The notes under the pieces are model-generated. The model was not told where the DNA came from, made no database searches, and saw only the letters and a program-made list of their open reading frames with translations. Both the position numbers and the translations under genes were made by a program. From Candidatus Vogelbacteria bacterium RIFOXYD1_FULL_51_18 (GTDB taxonomy: Bacteria; Patescibacteriota; Minisyncoccia; Phycocordibacterales; UBA9988), in the NCBI GenBank assembly GCA_001823095.1, contig MHTL01000002.1:1-49598 (forward strand): 49,598 nt of DNA. The letters are read 5' to 3'. Each line of letters opens with the position of its first letter. Positions within the stretch are counted from its first letter, which is position 1. Below are positions 6,821 through 14,860 of this stretch, in pieces.

Positions 6821-7827
6821 TCCAAAAATTTAAGTACAAGCTCATTGGTAAGCTGGCCTGCCACATGCGTATGCAGACGAGAGGGATCGGCATCCGGGTA
6901 ATGCTCTAGCAAATGGGCAACTTCATGCGAGATCTCTTCTTCATTCGGCGCGAGCTTCTCCATCTCGGCGATTTTAGCGAGGATGAGTCCCAGTGAGACG
7001 CGCCTCTCGGCATCCGCCTGCCAAACTGCGCGCAATTCGTCCTCTGTTTTTTTGATGTGGGCGAGGTAATCGGGGAACTTGAGTCCCATATGCTCGATAT
7101 TTGCGCGCAGTTCCGCAAGCATTTTCTCTGTTTCTGCGGCAACCAGCGCTCGCGGTACTGTAATGGGTGTTTGTGCAAGGATGGCCTCTAATGCCCTCAT
7201 CCGCCGCTTATCGCGCGTCTTTACTTCTTTTTCTTCCTGGAGGTTCTCTTGTATTTTTGTTTTTAATTCATCAAGAGAAGCAAATTTTCCCACACTGTGC
7301 GCAAATTCATCGTCCGCCGCGGCGGATGCAGGGAGCTCCATTCCATCGTTTCTCCGCGCTTCCCGCAACTCATTCAGTACGGACTCCACTTCTTGGTTGC
7401 TTACGGTAACAGGTTCTGCTTCTTGCGCGAATTCTTGTTCAGCGATTCTGTGGTAATCGGGGAGCTTCACCTCCGGCGTCACGGCAGTCTTAATGGCAAA
7501 GCCCAAAGGGTTATCCTTGGCGAGCTTGGTGATGGTGATTTCAGGGCGGCCGATGGCGTCAATGTTCTGTTCGGCGAGCATTCCCGGGTATTCTGCCGCA
7601 AGCGTCCGCTCCGCCATTTCGTACAGGACGGCAGATTCACCAACATTCTGGACGAGCACCTTCTCGGGAATATGTCCGGAGCGGAAGCCCTCAATGTGTG
7701 CATCCTCCCCCAACTCCTTCACTGCACTTCCCCAGTATGACATAAAAAGCTCTACCGGGATTTCTCCCGTGAGCGTCTTCTCTGATGGCCCGGAATCAGT
7801 TACGGTGAGGGTAATTTTACCTACCAT
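6808..7827 (-). CDS. tig: Trigger factor lacking the PPIase domain
   Basis: A ribosome-associated chaperone that receives nascent chains. The N-terminal ribosome-binding domain is present with the docking loop EGFRSGHIPEKVL (about 46-58). The C-terminal chaperone arms are present (KFASLDELKTKIQENLQEE, then ITVPRALVAAETEKML). The FKBP-like prolyl isomerase domain normally between them is missing: VSNQEVESVLNELREARR passes directly to ELP...DDEFAHSVGKF. This explains 339 aa instead of about 430. The short ASAAAD stretch at the junction is encoded by a TCCGCCGCGGCGGA palindrome (7313-7326). The start is not certain; TAGAGT lies eight bases upstream. Confidence 0.93.
   Translation of the reverse strand: MVGKITLTVTDSGPSEKTLTGEIPVELFMSYWGSAVKELGEDAHIEGFRSGHIPEKVLVQNVGESAVLYEMAERTLAAEYPGMLAEQNIDAIGRPEITITKLAKDNPLGFAIKTAVTPEVKLPDYHRIAEQEFAQEAEPVTVSNQEVESVLNELREARRNDGMELPASAAADDEFAHSVGKFASLDELKTKIQENLQEEKEVKTRDKRRMRALEAILAQTPITVPRALVAAETEKMLAELRANIEHMGLKFPDYLAHIKKTEDELRAVWQADAERRVSLGLILAKIAEMEKLAPNEEEISHEVAHLLEHYPDADPSRLHTHVAGQLTNELVLKFLENQK
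7313..7326. repeat. GC palindrome TCCGCCGCGGCGGA inside tig
   Basis: A perfect 14-bp palindrome, in frame, encoding part of ASAAAD at the site where the PPIase domain is missing. With its preceding G, the same 15-mer recurs in the dcd/thyX terminator at 46652-46666. Confidence 0.8.
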
Positions 7828-7843
7828 AGACCGCTACTCTAAC

Positions 7844-7882
7844 AAAAAAGCTTCTCCGTAGCGAGCTATAGGGAAGCTTTTT
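7844..7882 (-). terminator. Intrinsic terminator between the small membrane protein and tig
   Basis: AAAAAGCTTC(T)CC pairs with GGGAAGCTTTTT, with T-runs on both strands. On the minus strand it ends the 8720-7895 transcript just before tig. Confidence 0.75.
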
Positions 7883-7894
7883 ATTTATTCAATC

Positions 7895-8137
7895 TTACTC
7901 CGCAACGGCGGCCTCCAGATCAGAGAGGTCAATAGCGGTCTCAATATCTGCATCAATGGCATTGAGCTCGTCCGAGCTCGTTGCCGTTGTGGTTGCGGTA
8001 GTAGTGGTTGCTGTCGGCGCCGGTACGGGCTCTTCTACCGGTTTCATCACGGCGACGTAAATGCCGCCTGCGACAAGAAGCAGAATAACGATGATTGCTC
8101 CGATAAGCGCTCCCTTTGAACTTGTTTCTCCTTCCAT
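7895..8137 (-). CDS. Small single-pass membrane protein of unknown function (80 aa)
   Basis: A short charged N-terminus, one hydrophobic helix (about 9-31, ALIGAIIVILLLVAGGIYVAVM), a Pro/Thr-rich linker (PVPAPTATTTTATTT) and an acidic C-terminus. No family recognised. It lies seven bases after the stop of the next upstream gene (8145-8720), so both are probably one transcript ending at the 7844-7882 terminator. A tethered surface or periplasmic role is only a guess. Confidence 0.7.
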   Translation of the reverse strand: MEGETSSKGALIGAIIVILLLVAGGIYVAVMKPVEEPVPAPTATTTTATTTATSSDELNAIDADIETAIDLSDLEAAVAE

Positions 8138-8144
8138 AGTAGTG

Positions 8145-8720
8145 CTAATTAGCTGATGATGTAGTAGTAGACGTAGTTGCCATGCTTGCTGGCGCAGTTA
8201 CTGTGCCGAGCGCTCCGGCAATGTCTTGCCGCGCAGCTTTGATTTTGGCAATTGCATCGGCAAGCAATTTGCGAGGCTCACCGATTTTCTTCTTGGCGTC
8301 GGAGAGGCCTTTCCGTACGTCGTCTCCTCCGAGCACGCTCTCAACGTCGGCCACAATCTTTTTTGCAGTGTCCGCAGTGTTTCCCAAAAGTGTCTTAGCG
8401 TCCACGAGATTCTTCTTTGCACTCTCCAACTTGGTTTGACCCTCAGCCGAGAGTCCGCGCGCCTCAATCTTTGCAATTCGCGTCTCCATGCGGGCAATGA
8501 TACTCTTGAGCACTTCAATGTGGCGGGCAATGTAGCCTCTAAGCCGCTCCGCCTTCATTTTTGCTATCCCTTTCCTGTTCTCTACTCTCTGTTGCGCTTG
8601 TCCCGCTTCCCTTTGCGGGGCTTGCCCCGCCGTAGGATTTGCCTGTGCCGACGCAATAGCCGGAGCAAGGCCGATGAGAACAAGGACGAGCGCGAGGCCG
8701 ATGGATAATCCTTTACGCAT
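8145..8720 (-). CDS. Secreted coiled-coil protein of unknown function (191 aa)
   Basis: A clear signal peptide (about 1-25, cleavage after IASAQA) is followed by a Gln/Arg-rich linker, then an almost entirely helical, charged region (about 50-170) rich in Lys, Ala and Glu with heptad-like spacing, and a Thr/Ser-rich tail. No enzymatic motif. It probably forms a helical bundle or coiled coil outside the membrane. It pairs with the small membrane protein downstream. Confidence 0.75.
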   Translation of the reverse strand: MRKGLSIGLALVLVLIGLAPAIASAQANPTAGQAPQREAGQAQQRVENRKGIAKMKAERLRGYIARHIEVLKSIIARMETRIAKIEARGLSAEGQTKLESAKKNLVDAKTLLGNTADTAKKIVADVESVLGGDDVRKGLSDAKKKIGEPRKLLADAIAKIKAARQDIAGALGTVTAPASMATTSTTTSSAN

Positions 8721-8770
8721 ATTCTTATTTCTAGCTACTAATATGCCTACCTGTCCGCAGTATAGACGCT

Positions 8771-10783
8771 TTATGCCATCAGCGCAACCAAGAGGAGCGC
8801 AATGATGTTCAGTATCTTAATCATGGGATTAATGGCCGGCCCGGCCGTATCTTTATAGGGGTCGCCCACAGTATCGCCGGTTATGGCCGCCTTGTGCGCG
8901 TCAGAACCCTTCCCGCCCAAATGCCCTTCCTCAATGTACTTTTTGGCATTGTCCCAGGCGCCGCCGCCGGAGGTCATAGAAATGGCCACAAAGAGGCCGG
9001 TGATGATGCTCCCCACCAAAAGGCCGCCGAGGGCGATAGGTCCGAGAGTGTAGGCGACGATGATTGGCGCGAGCACCGGGATGAGCGCCGGGGCAATCAT
9101 CTCCTTAATCGCGGCGGCAGTAACAATATCAACACTCTTTTTGTAATCAGGTTGCGCAGTCCCCTGCATGATGCCGGGAATTTCCCTAAACTGTCTGCGC
9201 ACCTCCTCCACCACCTTCCCGGCAGTTTTCCCTACTGCTTCCATGGAGAGCGCCGCAAAATAGTAGGGGAGTAGCCCTCCGATAAAGAGCCCAACGATCA
9301 CCATGGGGTTCCCCAGAGAGAAGCTTGCAAAACTGATATCTGTTCGGAGCGCGGTAAGCTCCTGCGTGTAGGAGCTAAAGAGGACGAGCGCGGCAAGTCC
9401 TGCCGAGCCGATGGCATAACCCTTGGTCACCGCCTTGGTGGTGTTGCCCACCGCATCCAGGGGGTCGGTGACGTCGCGCACGTTCTTGGGGAGTCCCGCC
9501 ATCTCGGCAATGCCGCCGGCATTGTCGGTAATGGGACCAAAGGCGTCGATGGCAATAATGATGCCGGCAAGCGAGAGCATGCTCGTTGCCGCAACGGCGA
9601 TGCCGTAGAGCCCCGCCGCGTAGTGCGCCAACAGAATGCCGATGACAATGGTAATGAGGGGGAGCGCCGTTGCTTTCATGGAGACGGCAAGGCCTTGGAT
9701 GATGTTGGTGCCGTGTCCGGAGAGAGACGCTTTTGCAATTGACTGTACGGGCGCATATTTTGAGCCCGTGTAATACTCGGTAATAACCACAAGCGTGCCG
9801 GTGACAAAAAGTCCGGTGAGCCCTGCTCCGAAGAGAGCTCCTACACTAAAGAGCCCGTTACTCCCCATGAGCGCCTTGGTGAGCGGGTAGAGGAGCGCTG
9901 CCGCTAAGACTGCAGCCGCAATAAGGGCCTTGTAGAGGGCCCACATAATGTTCGTGCTCCCCGGTGAGAGTCTGGCAAACCATGTGCCGATAATGGAGGC
10001 AATAATGGCAATGCCGCCGATAGCGAGCGGGTAGATGATTGCCGGCGCGTAGCCCGGGAAGGTGAGCACGCCGAGCAGTATCGCCGCAACCAAAGTAACC
10101 ACATAGGTCTCAAAAAGGTCTGCCGCCATGCCGGCGCAGTCACCCACATTGTCACCCACATTGTCAGCAATAACAGCAGGATTGCGCGGATCGTCCTCGG
10201 GGATTCCAGCTTCAATCTTTCCCACAAGGTCGGCGCCTACATCAGCAGCTTTGGTAAAAATGCCGCCGCCGAGGCGGGCAAAGACCGAGATGAGGCTCGC
10301 GCCGAGCCCGAGCCCAATAAGGCCACGGACATTCCCTGTTATGGCGTAAAAACCGGAGACGGAGAGGAGCGCAAGTCCGACGACGAGGAATCCGGTAACC
10401 GAGCCGCCCCGGAAGGCAAGAGAGAGCGCTTGAGAGAGGCCCTTTTTAGCGGCCTCTGCCGTGCGGACGTTGGCCCGTACCGAGACATTCATCCCTATGT
10501 AACCGGCAAGCGCTGACGCGACGCCGCCGATGAGGAAGCCTATCCCCGTAAGGAGGTCAATAAAAACGGAGAGAATGATAAACAGGACAATGCCGATGGC
10601 AGCGATGCTGCGGTATTGGCGATTCAAATATGCCCGCGCACCCTCTTGGATGGCTGCTGCAATAGAGAGCATTTTTCCGTCTCCCGCCGGCTCGCGCGCA
10701 ATTCTCCGAGCAAGGCCGAGCCCATAGAGGAGCGCGACAGCGCCGGCCGCGATGGAAAAGATAAGGTAGTTGCTCATATACAT
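8771..10783 (-). CDS. hppA: Membrane-bound proton-pumping pyrophosphatase, K+-independent type
   Basis: An integral membrane enzyme (670 aa, about 16 helices) that couples pyrophosphate hydrolysis to ion pumping. The signature is complete: [35 protein letters not shown] (Asp-rich Mg-PPi site, about 181-214), and a second acidic site [17 protein letters not shown] (about 412-428). GNTTKA places Lys at residue 450, where K+-independent H+-PPases have Lys and K+-dependent ones have Ala. I therefore expect proton pumping without potassium. The gene follows nusA with one base between them and is probably co-transcribed. The start may be the ATG at 10783 or the one six bases later. Confidence 0.97.
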   Translation of the reverse strand: MYMSNYLIFSIAAGAVALLYGLGLARRIAREPAGDGKMLSIAAAIQEGARAYLNRQYRSIAAIGIVLFIILSVFIDLLTGIGFLIGGVASALAGYIGMNVSVRANVRTAEAAKKGLSQALSLAFRGGSVTGFLVVGLALLSVSGFYAITGNVRGLIGLGLGASLISVFARLGGGIFTKAADVGADLVGKIEAGIPEDDPRNPAVIADNVGDNVGDCAGMAADLFETYVVTLVAAILLGVLTFPGYAPAIIYPLAIGGIAIIASIIGTWFARLSPGSTNIMWALYKALIAAAVLAAALLYPLTKALMGSNGLFSVGALFGAGLTGLFVTGTLVVITEYYTGSKYAPVQSIAKASLSGHGTNIIQGLAVSMKATALPLITIVIGILLAHYAAGLYGIAVAATSMLSLAGIIIAIDAFGPITDNAGGIAEMAGLPKNVRDVTDPLDAVGNTTKAVTKGYAIGSAGLAALVLFSSYTQELTALRTDISFASFSLGNPMVIVGLFIGGLLPYYFAALSMEAVGKTAGKVVEEVRRQFREIPGIMQGTAQPDYKKSVDIVTAAAIKEMIAPALIPVLAPIIVAYTLGPIALGGLLVGSIITGLFVAISMTSGGGAWDNAKKYIEEGHLGGKGSDAHKAAITGDTVGDPYKDTAGPAINPMIKILNIIALLLVALMA

Positions 10784-10784
10784 A

Positions 10785-11927
10785 TTATTCTTCTGCTGTT
10801 AATAGTTCCGGTGATGTAATGTCAATCTTCCAACCGGTAAGCTTGACGGCAAGGCGCACGTTTTGCCCACCCTTGCCCACAGCAAGCGAGAACTGGTCGG
10901 GGGCGACGTCCACTCTTGCCGCTCGTTCCGTTTCGTTCAGCTCAATGTTCAAGACCTTGGCGGGGGAGAGACCGTTTTCGATAAACTTCTTCGGGTCCTC
11001 TGACCACTCGGTGATGTCAATTTTCTCTCCACCAAGCTCGCTGATAACAGCGGTTACCCGAGCGCCGCGCTGACCAACGCAGGAGCCGACAGCGTCAATA
11101 TTTTGGTCGTGCGAGATCACAGCGAGCTTGGTGCGGGAGCCCGCTTCGCGGGCAATTGCTTTAATTTCCACAGTGCCTGTCGCAATTTCAGAAGCTTCGA
11201 TCGAAAAGAGCTTGGCCACAAACTGCGGGTGCGAGCGCGAGAGACGCAGAGAAATACCTCGGGGCGTATCTTCCACAGCGTAGAGATACGCCTTGATGTG
11301 CTCGCCTTGGCGGTAGTATTCGCCAGGGATTTGTTCTTCGCGTGGGAGGATAGCCACAGTGCGTCCGAGGTCCACAAAGATGGCGCCGCGCTCCATGCGT
11401 TGCACCTTGCCACTCACGATCTCTCCTTGCCGTGCCTCATATTCTCCGAGAATAGACGTTTTTTCTGCACGACGGATGCGCTGAATGATGACCTGTTTTG
11501 CAGTCTGGGCAGCGATGCGCCCGTAGTCTCCCTTTGCCTCTAAGGGGAAAATCAGCTCCTCGCCGGGGGCCACATCTTTTTTAATCTTTTTAGCATCATC
11601 CAGCATGATGTGGTGTTCCTCATTGAAGGTAACCTTGCGCTCGCTTGAGGGGAGCTCGCCTTCGGGCAGTTCAACAATCTCTTCGTCTTCTCCCTCTCCC
11701 GCCGCGCGTAGCATTGACTCGTCAACCACGATCTTGACCTGGTGAAACTCCGCATCCCCTGTTTTTTGATTGAAGGTAGCGCGGACAATTTGCCCTTTCT
11801 TGCCGTAATCCTTTTTATAGGCGGCAGCCAGGGCATCCTCAATGGCATGCAAAATCTCCTCGCGGGGGATGCCCCGCTCCTCCTCAAGCTCTCCGAGTGC
11901 GGCCTGTAAGGCCTTTAAATCCATCAT
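10785..11927 (-). CDS. nusA: Transcription termination/antitermination factor NusA
   Basis: An RNA polymerase-binding elongation factor. The N-terminal domain ([20 protein letters not shown], about 1-125) is followed by an S1 domain ([22 protein letters not shown]) and two KH domains ([23 protein letters not shown] and [21 protein letters not shown]). There is no C-terminal acidic repeat, as in most non-proteobacterial NusA. The start at 11927 gives the family N-terminus; the longer ORF from 12026 adds an unrelated 33 residues. A usual neighbour (rimP or infB) is absent; the partner here is hppA. Confidence 0.95.
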   Translation of the reverse strand: MMDLKALQAALGELEEERGIPREEILHAIEDALAAAYKKDYGKKGQIVRATFNQKTGDAEFHQVKIVVDESMLRAAGEGEDEEIVELPEGELPSSERKVTFNEEHHIMLDDAKKIKKDVAPGEELIFPLEAKGDYGRIAAQTAKQVIIQRIRRAEKTSILGEYEARQGEIVSGKVQRMERGAIFVDLGRTVAILPREEQIPGEYYRQGEHIKAYLYAVEDTPRGISLRLSRSHPQFVAKLFSIEASEIATGTVEIKAIAREAGSRTKLAVISHDQNIDAVGSCVGQRGARVTAVISELGGEKIDITEWSEDPKKFIENGLSPAKVLNIELNETERAARVDVAPDQFSLAVGKGGQNVRLAVKLTGWKIDITSPELLTAEE

Positions 11928-12123
11928 AGTGCTCTTTTTAGTAAATAAATCGCCCGTTCCCTCTCGGTACGGACGTAACAATCTTCCAGTAAGACCCCAG
12001 TATAGCACCTCCATACCGCCTGTCAATGTTATCCACCGTAGCCAGTGGGAGCAATATGGAGGACTTGCTATACTGTGAGGAAGGGAAAAATCCCATCATT
12101 ACTCGTTTACATAATTATTGCTC

Positions 12124-13206
12124 ATGAAAAAAATATTCTTCCTCACCGCAGTCGTTCTCGGCATCGTCGCCCTCTCCGCCAGCTGGCGGATTGCGTCTGC
12201 GCAAACGTGGACTGCCCCGCTCCTCGCGCCACCAAGCGGCAACACGCTCCCGCCGATTAACGTGGGGCCTGTCCAGCAGGAAAAAGTCGGTCCGCTCATT
12301 CTTAAAAATTCCAATGCCAATGTGCAGACACTCATTCTGCGTAACACTGACGGCAGGGGAGCAATCCAGGCAACTGACCTCCAAAATCGGCCTCGCTTCC
12401 AAATAAATACTGCGCAAGATGGTTCATGGCGCCTCTACGACTTTGCAGGAGGGGTATTTGAAAGCATCTGGTCTCGCGGAGGCAAAATCGGCATTGGCGG
12501 GAACTTCACCACCCTTGCCGAGTCTCTGGAAATAAGGGGAGCATTGCGGTTAGTCCCTATTGGCACTAGCGCCGGCACCAACTCAAACGCAAGCAACCCC
12601 GGCACCATTCGCTATAATACCAATACCGGAGATTTGGAGGGTTATACAGCAGAACCTTCAGCAAGCTGGAAGAGTTTGACGGTAGGTGCGTTACCCATCT
12701 GTTCTGAAGGCCAGACACTTAAGTCGGTAAGCGGAACATGGACGTGCAGCGATGGGGGGGCAGGGTGGAAGCAATATACAACTACCCTTGGGCCTGGAAC
12801 AGCACAATGGCAGGTTTTTAACATACCAAATGCAATAATGGATGATTATTGTCGTGATGAAAATGGTTGCAAGGTGGCAGTAGGCATGCGGAATTGGAAT
12901 TCAAGCAACCAAGGCCAAACTCTTATATCAGATCAGGCAGGGTACCTGGTGCTCTCTCGCACAGGAGGAAATCAATGGAGGTATTCTGTAACGTATGGAA
13001 CCGATGCTAGCGCAAATATCTATGGCGGCGGGGAAGAGCAGGTGTTCAATCAAAATCTCCAGAATTACGGCAATTGTATATTCTCTGATGCAGATACCGT
13101 CGATGCTTCAGGCAATAGGAGGGATACACAAGTAGGATGGTCGCTACTAAAAAATGGAGGCACTACAAATAGTTCGCTCTCCTGTCTCCTTATCCTCACT
13201 GACTAA
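12124..13206 (+). CDS. Secreted protein of unknown function with APP...PINV N-terminal motif
   Basis: A signal peptide (about 1-27, cleaved near ASAQ) is followed by WTAPLLAPPSGNTLPPINVG and an EKVGPLIL segment. The same order (W/Q-x-AP-x-APP...PINV...Q-x-K-x-G-x-L) begins the next gene, so the two are related at the N-terminus. The middle resembles beta-rich fibre or tail-type sequence (GTIRYNTNTGDLEGY); the C-terminal half has four cysteines and many Gly/Asn. No enzymatic motif. It lies just before the pilus operon. The ATG at 12124 is preferred over TTG at 12118. A perfect palindrome (12175-12190) lies inside the signal-peptide coding region. Confidence 0.7.
   Translation: MKKIFFLTAVVLGIVALSASWRIASAQTWTAPLLAPPSGNTLPPINVGPVQQEKVGPLILKNSNANVQTLILRNTDGRGAIQATDLQNRPRFQINTAQDGSWRLYDFAGGVFESIWSRGGKIGIGGNFTTLAESLEIRGALRLVPIGTSAGTNSNASNPGTIRYNTNTGDLEGYTAEPSASWKSLTVGALPICSEGQTLKSVSGTWTCSDGGAGWKQYTTTLGPGTAQWQVFNIPNAIMDDYCRDENGCKVAVGMRNWNSSNQGQTLISDQAGYLVLSRTGGNQWRYSVTYGTDASANIYGGGEEQVFNQNLQNYGNCIFSDADTVDASGNRRDTQVGWSLLKNGGTTNSSLSCLLILTD
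12175..12190. repeat. GC palindrome TCCGCCAGCTGGCGGA inside a secreted-protein gene
   Basis: A perfect 16-bp palindrome encoding SASWR in the signal peptide. It differs by one base from the element at 14515-14530 in another secreted-protein gene. Confidence 0.8.
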
Positions 13207-13237
13207 TCCGCTATCAACAGGTCGGGCTTAAAGTATA

Positions 13238-13280
13238 GAAAGGGGTCTGGTATACTAGAAGAGTATTACCAGCCCTTTTC
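13238..13280 (+). terminator. Terminator-like hairpin with an embedded TATACT
   Basis: GAAAGGGG-TCTGGTA pairs with TATTACCAG-CCCTTTTC downstream of the first secreted protein. The loop side contains TATACT (13251-13256), which could be the -10 of the next gene, about 35 bases before its ATG. Confidence 0.5.
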
Positions 13281-13290
13281 TTGTGTACAC

Positions 13291-14175
13291 ATGAAAAAAA
13301 TTATTTTTATATTAGCAACACTTCTCACGACGCCGTTTGCTCATGCCCAGTGGGTCGGGCCAGTCTACGCTCCGCCTGCTTGCCCTGCTGGCTCGCCCGG
13401 CTGTGACGCACCAATTAATGTTTCGGTGATTCCCCAGACCAAGGAGGGGGGGCTGACGCTTGGAGGGAAATTCAAATCTTTTAACCAACTATTGAATTTC
13501 AACAATAATACGTTTAATATCTTTGGCCGCGCTTTTGCCACAGGGAAAACTGCCGGCGATACGGGGGATGTATGCATAGACTCAAACAAAAACGGCATTT
13601 ATGACGCCAATGACCAGTGCATCTCGTCGTTTAAGCTTCCTGACCCGAACAGCTTTCTTGGCGAGGGAGGCGAGGCGTGGACACTCTATTATAATGCAGT
13701 TGAGAAAAAGTGGCTCCCAACGTGGCTCCTGCGTATCTACTCTGATGCGAGCACCAACCGAGACAGGAAGTTTGGCATGGTCGTGGTAGGCGAGCCAAGC
13801 CGGAGCAACATCGGGTGGGAAGCTCCGCCGGGTTCAGATAACTTATACAACTCATTCTGTACGCAATCAGGCATTTGTTATGACCGCAACGATGTCTCAT
13901 TCCGCGTGTGGGGCCCCGCAACCTTTGTGGGACCGTCGCAGAGCGCGGGGGCTATTGCCGCCGCAGAGCCGGCGCACCTGCACGATGACACCGCGGTACG
14001 CATCTTTGGCGAGGTGACGGGAACTGGCGGAGGCGTTGCGCCTACCGATGATCCCGCGCTGTGGGTAAACGGGAAGGTCGCCTTCCCAGCGCTCCCGGTG
14101 GATACCACCAACTCTGCAACACATTTTGTCATCAGTAACCCCAATGGCGTTCTCTATCTTAAACCGGCACAGTAA
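13291..14175 (+). CDS. Secreted protein of unknown function, paralogous N-terminus
   Basis: The signal peptide (1-19, MKKIIFILATLLTTPFAHA) leads into QWVGPVYAPPACPAGSPGCDAPINV and QTKEGGLTLG, the same N-terminal arrangement as the preceding gene. The remainder (294 aa in all) is beta-rich, with a calcium-loop-like stretch DSNKNGIYDANDQC (about 95-108) that resembles EF-hand or dockerin-type Asp/Asn loops. No catalytic motif. Its 3' end overlaps the next secreted-protein gene by about 32 bases if that gene starts at 14144. A surface or pilus-associated role is inferred only from location and export. Confidence 0.72.
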   Translation: MKKIIFILATLLTTPFAHAQWVGPVYAPPACPAGSPGCDAPINVSVIPQTKEGGLTLGGKFKSFNQLLNFNNNTFNIFGRAFATGKTAGDTGDVCIDSNKNGIYDANDQCISSFKLPDPNSFLGEGGEAWTLYYNAVEKKWLPTWLLRIYSDASTNRDRKFGMVVVGEPSRSNIGWEAPPGSDNLYNSFCTQSGICYDRNDVSFRVWGPATFVGPSQSAGAIAAAEPAHLHDDTAVRIFGEVTGTGGGVAPTDDPALWVNGKVAFPALPVDTTNSATHFVISNPNGVLYLKPAQ

Positions 14176-14797
14176 TTCTGTCGGAAGTGAGACCCGCCGC
14201 GGCGGGTCTCACTTCCTGCTGCCTGTTTTGGTGTTTAGTTTCTTTCTGCCTGTTGTTGCTTCTGCCGCAGTCCCTGCTGATCTCACAACCACAACCTACT
14301 ATATCAAGAGTGCGCCTGATGGTAGCCTGATGCGCACAGAGCGCGCTTTAGTTGGCTTTGAAATAAATGTGCGCAACGTTACTCCGTTAGCTTCATGGCA
14401 GAGTAATGCGCTGGTGCAGAGCCCGACGGTCGGCTCATCGCTTGTCTCGCGCTCTACGCTCTATGACCTCGGCGGCAACTGGATACTCGATAATCAGAGG
14501 CTCTGTGCAGGCGCTCCGCCGGCTGGCGGATGCAGCAATTTTCGTCTCAAGGGATTTTTGCAATACTATTCTATAGGCGCGCAGGTAACGGTGCGCGCTG
14601 TGCCCGCGCTTGGGTACCGTTTTATCAAGTGGACGGGCGTGCCCTACGGACTTACGGGAAGTATTTCCGGCCTCTCCACCGCATCCGGTCCTCGCGGCTT
14701 CGCACTCACGCCCTGCGCGGAGAGCATAAACCCCACCTGCAGTTTCAGAGTATCTAATCAACTCACGGGATTGCGAGCTGTGTTTGATAGGATCTAA
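14144..14797 (+). CDS. Secreted protein of unknown function (about 217 aa)
   Basis: The hydrophobic export segment FLLPVLVFSFFLPVVASAA sits unusually far in (about 26-45 from the ATG at 14144). The true start could be later, at TTG 14234 or nearby; the ORF-track TTG at 14126 seems less likely. The mature part is beta-rich with Cys pairs (RLCAGAPPAGGCSNF and TPCAESINPTCSF) and a YRFIKWTG segment typical of repeat or Big-type folds. Two GC palindromes lie within it (14183-14216 and 14515-14530). Unknown function; third of three tandem exported proteins before pilB. Confidence 0.65.
   Translation: MAFSILNRHSNSVGSETRRGGSHFLLPVLVFSFFLPVVASAAVPADLTTTTYYIKSAPDGSLMRTERALVGFEINVRNVTPLASWQSNALVQSPTVGSSLVSRSTLYDLGGNWILDNQRLCAGAPPAGGCSNFRLKGFLQYYSIGAQVTVRAVPALGYRFIKWTGVPYGLTGSISGLSTASGPRGFALTPCAESINPTCSFRVSNQLTGLRAVFDRI
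14183..14216. repeat. 34-bp perfect palindrome after the second secreted protein
   Basis: GGAAGTGAGACCCGCCG and its exact complement, centred on CCGCGG. It lies just past the stop codon at 14175 and inside the probable 5' coding region of the next gene. No T-run follows (TGCTGCC), so it is not a clean terminator. Confidence 0.8.
14515..14530. repeat. GC inverted repeat TCCGCC-GGCT-GGCGGA inside a secreted-protein gene
   Basis: In frame, encoding PPAGG between two cysteines. It matches the 12175-12190 element in 15 of 16 bases. Confidence 0.75.
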
Positions 14798-14815
14798 ACT
14801 TATCAACTATTTTAC

Positions 14816-14842
14816 ATCCGCCGCAGTCGGACTGCGGCGGAT
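14816..14842. repeat. GC inverted repeat upstream of pilB
   Basis: A 13-base arm (ATCCGCCGCAGTC) and its exact complement around a single G. It lies where the -35 of the pilB promoter should be. It could end transcription of the secreted-protein genes or modulate pilB; there is no strong T-run. Confidence 0.7.
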
Positions 14843-14848
14843 TATTGC

Positions 14849-14854
14849 TATACT
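14849..14854 (+). promoter_or_regulatory. -10 box TATACT of pilB, leaderless spacing
   Basis: TATACT is followed by six bases and the GTG start at 14861. Confidence 0.55.
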
Positions 14855-14860
14855 AAATGC

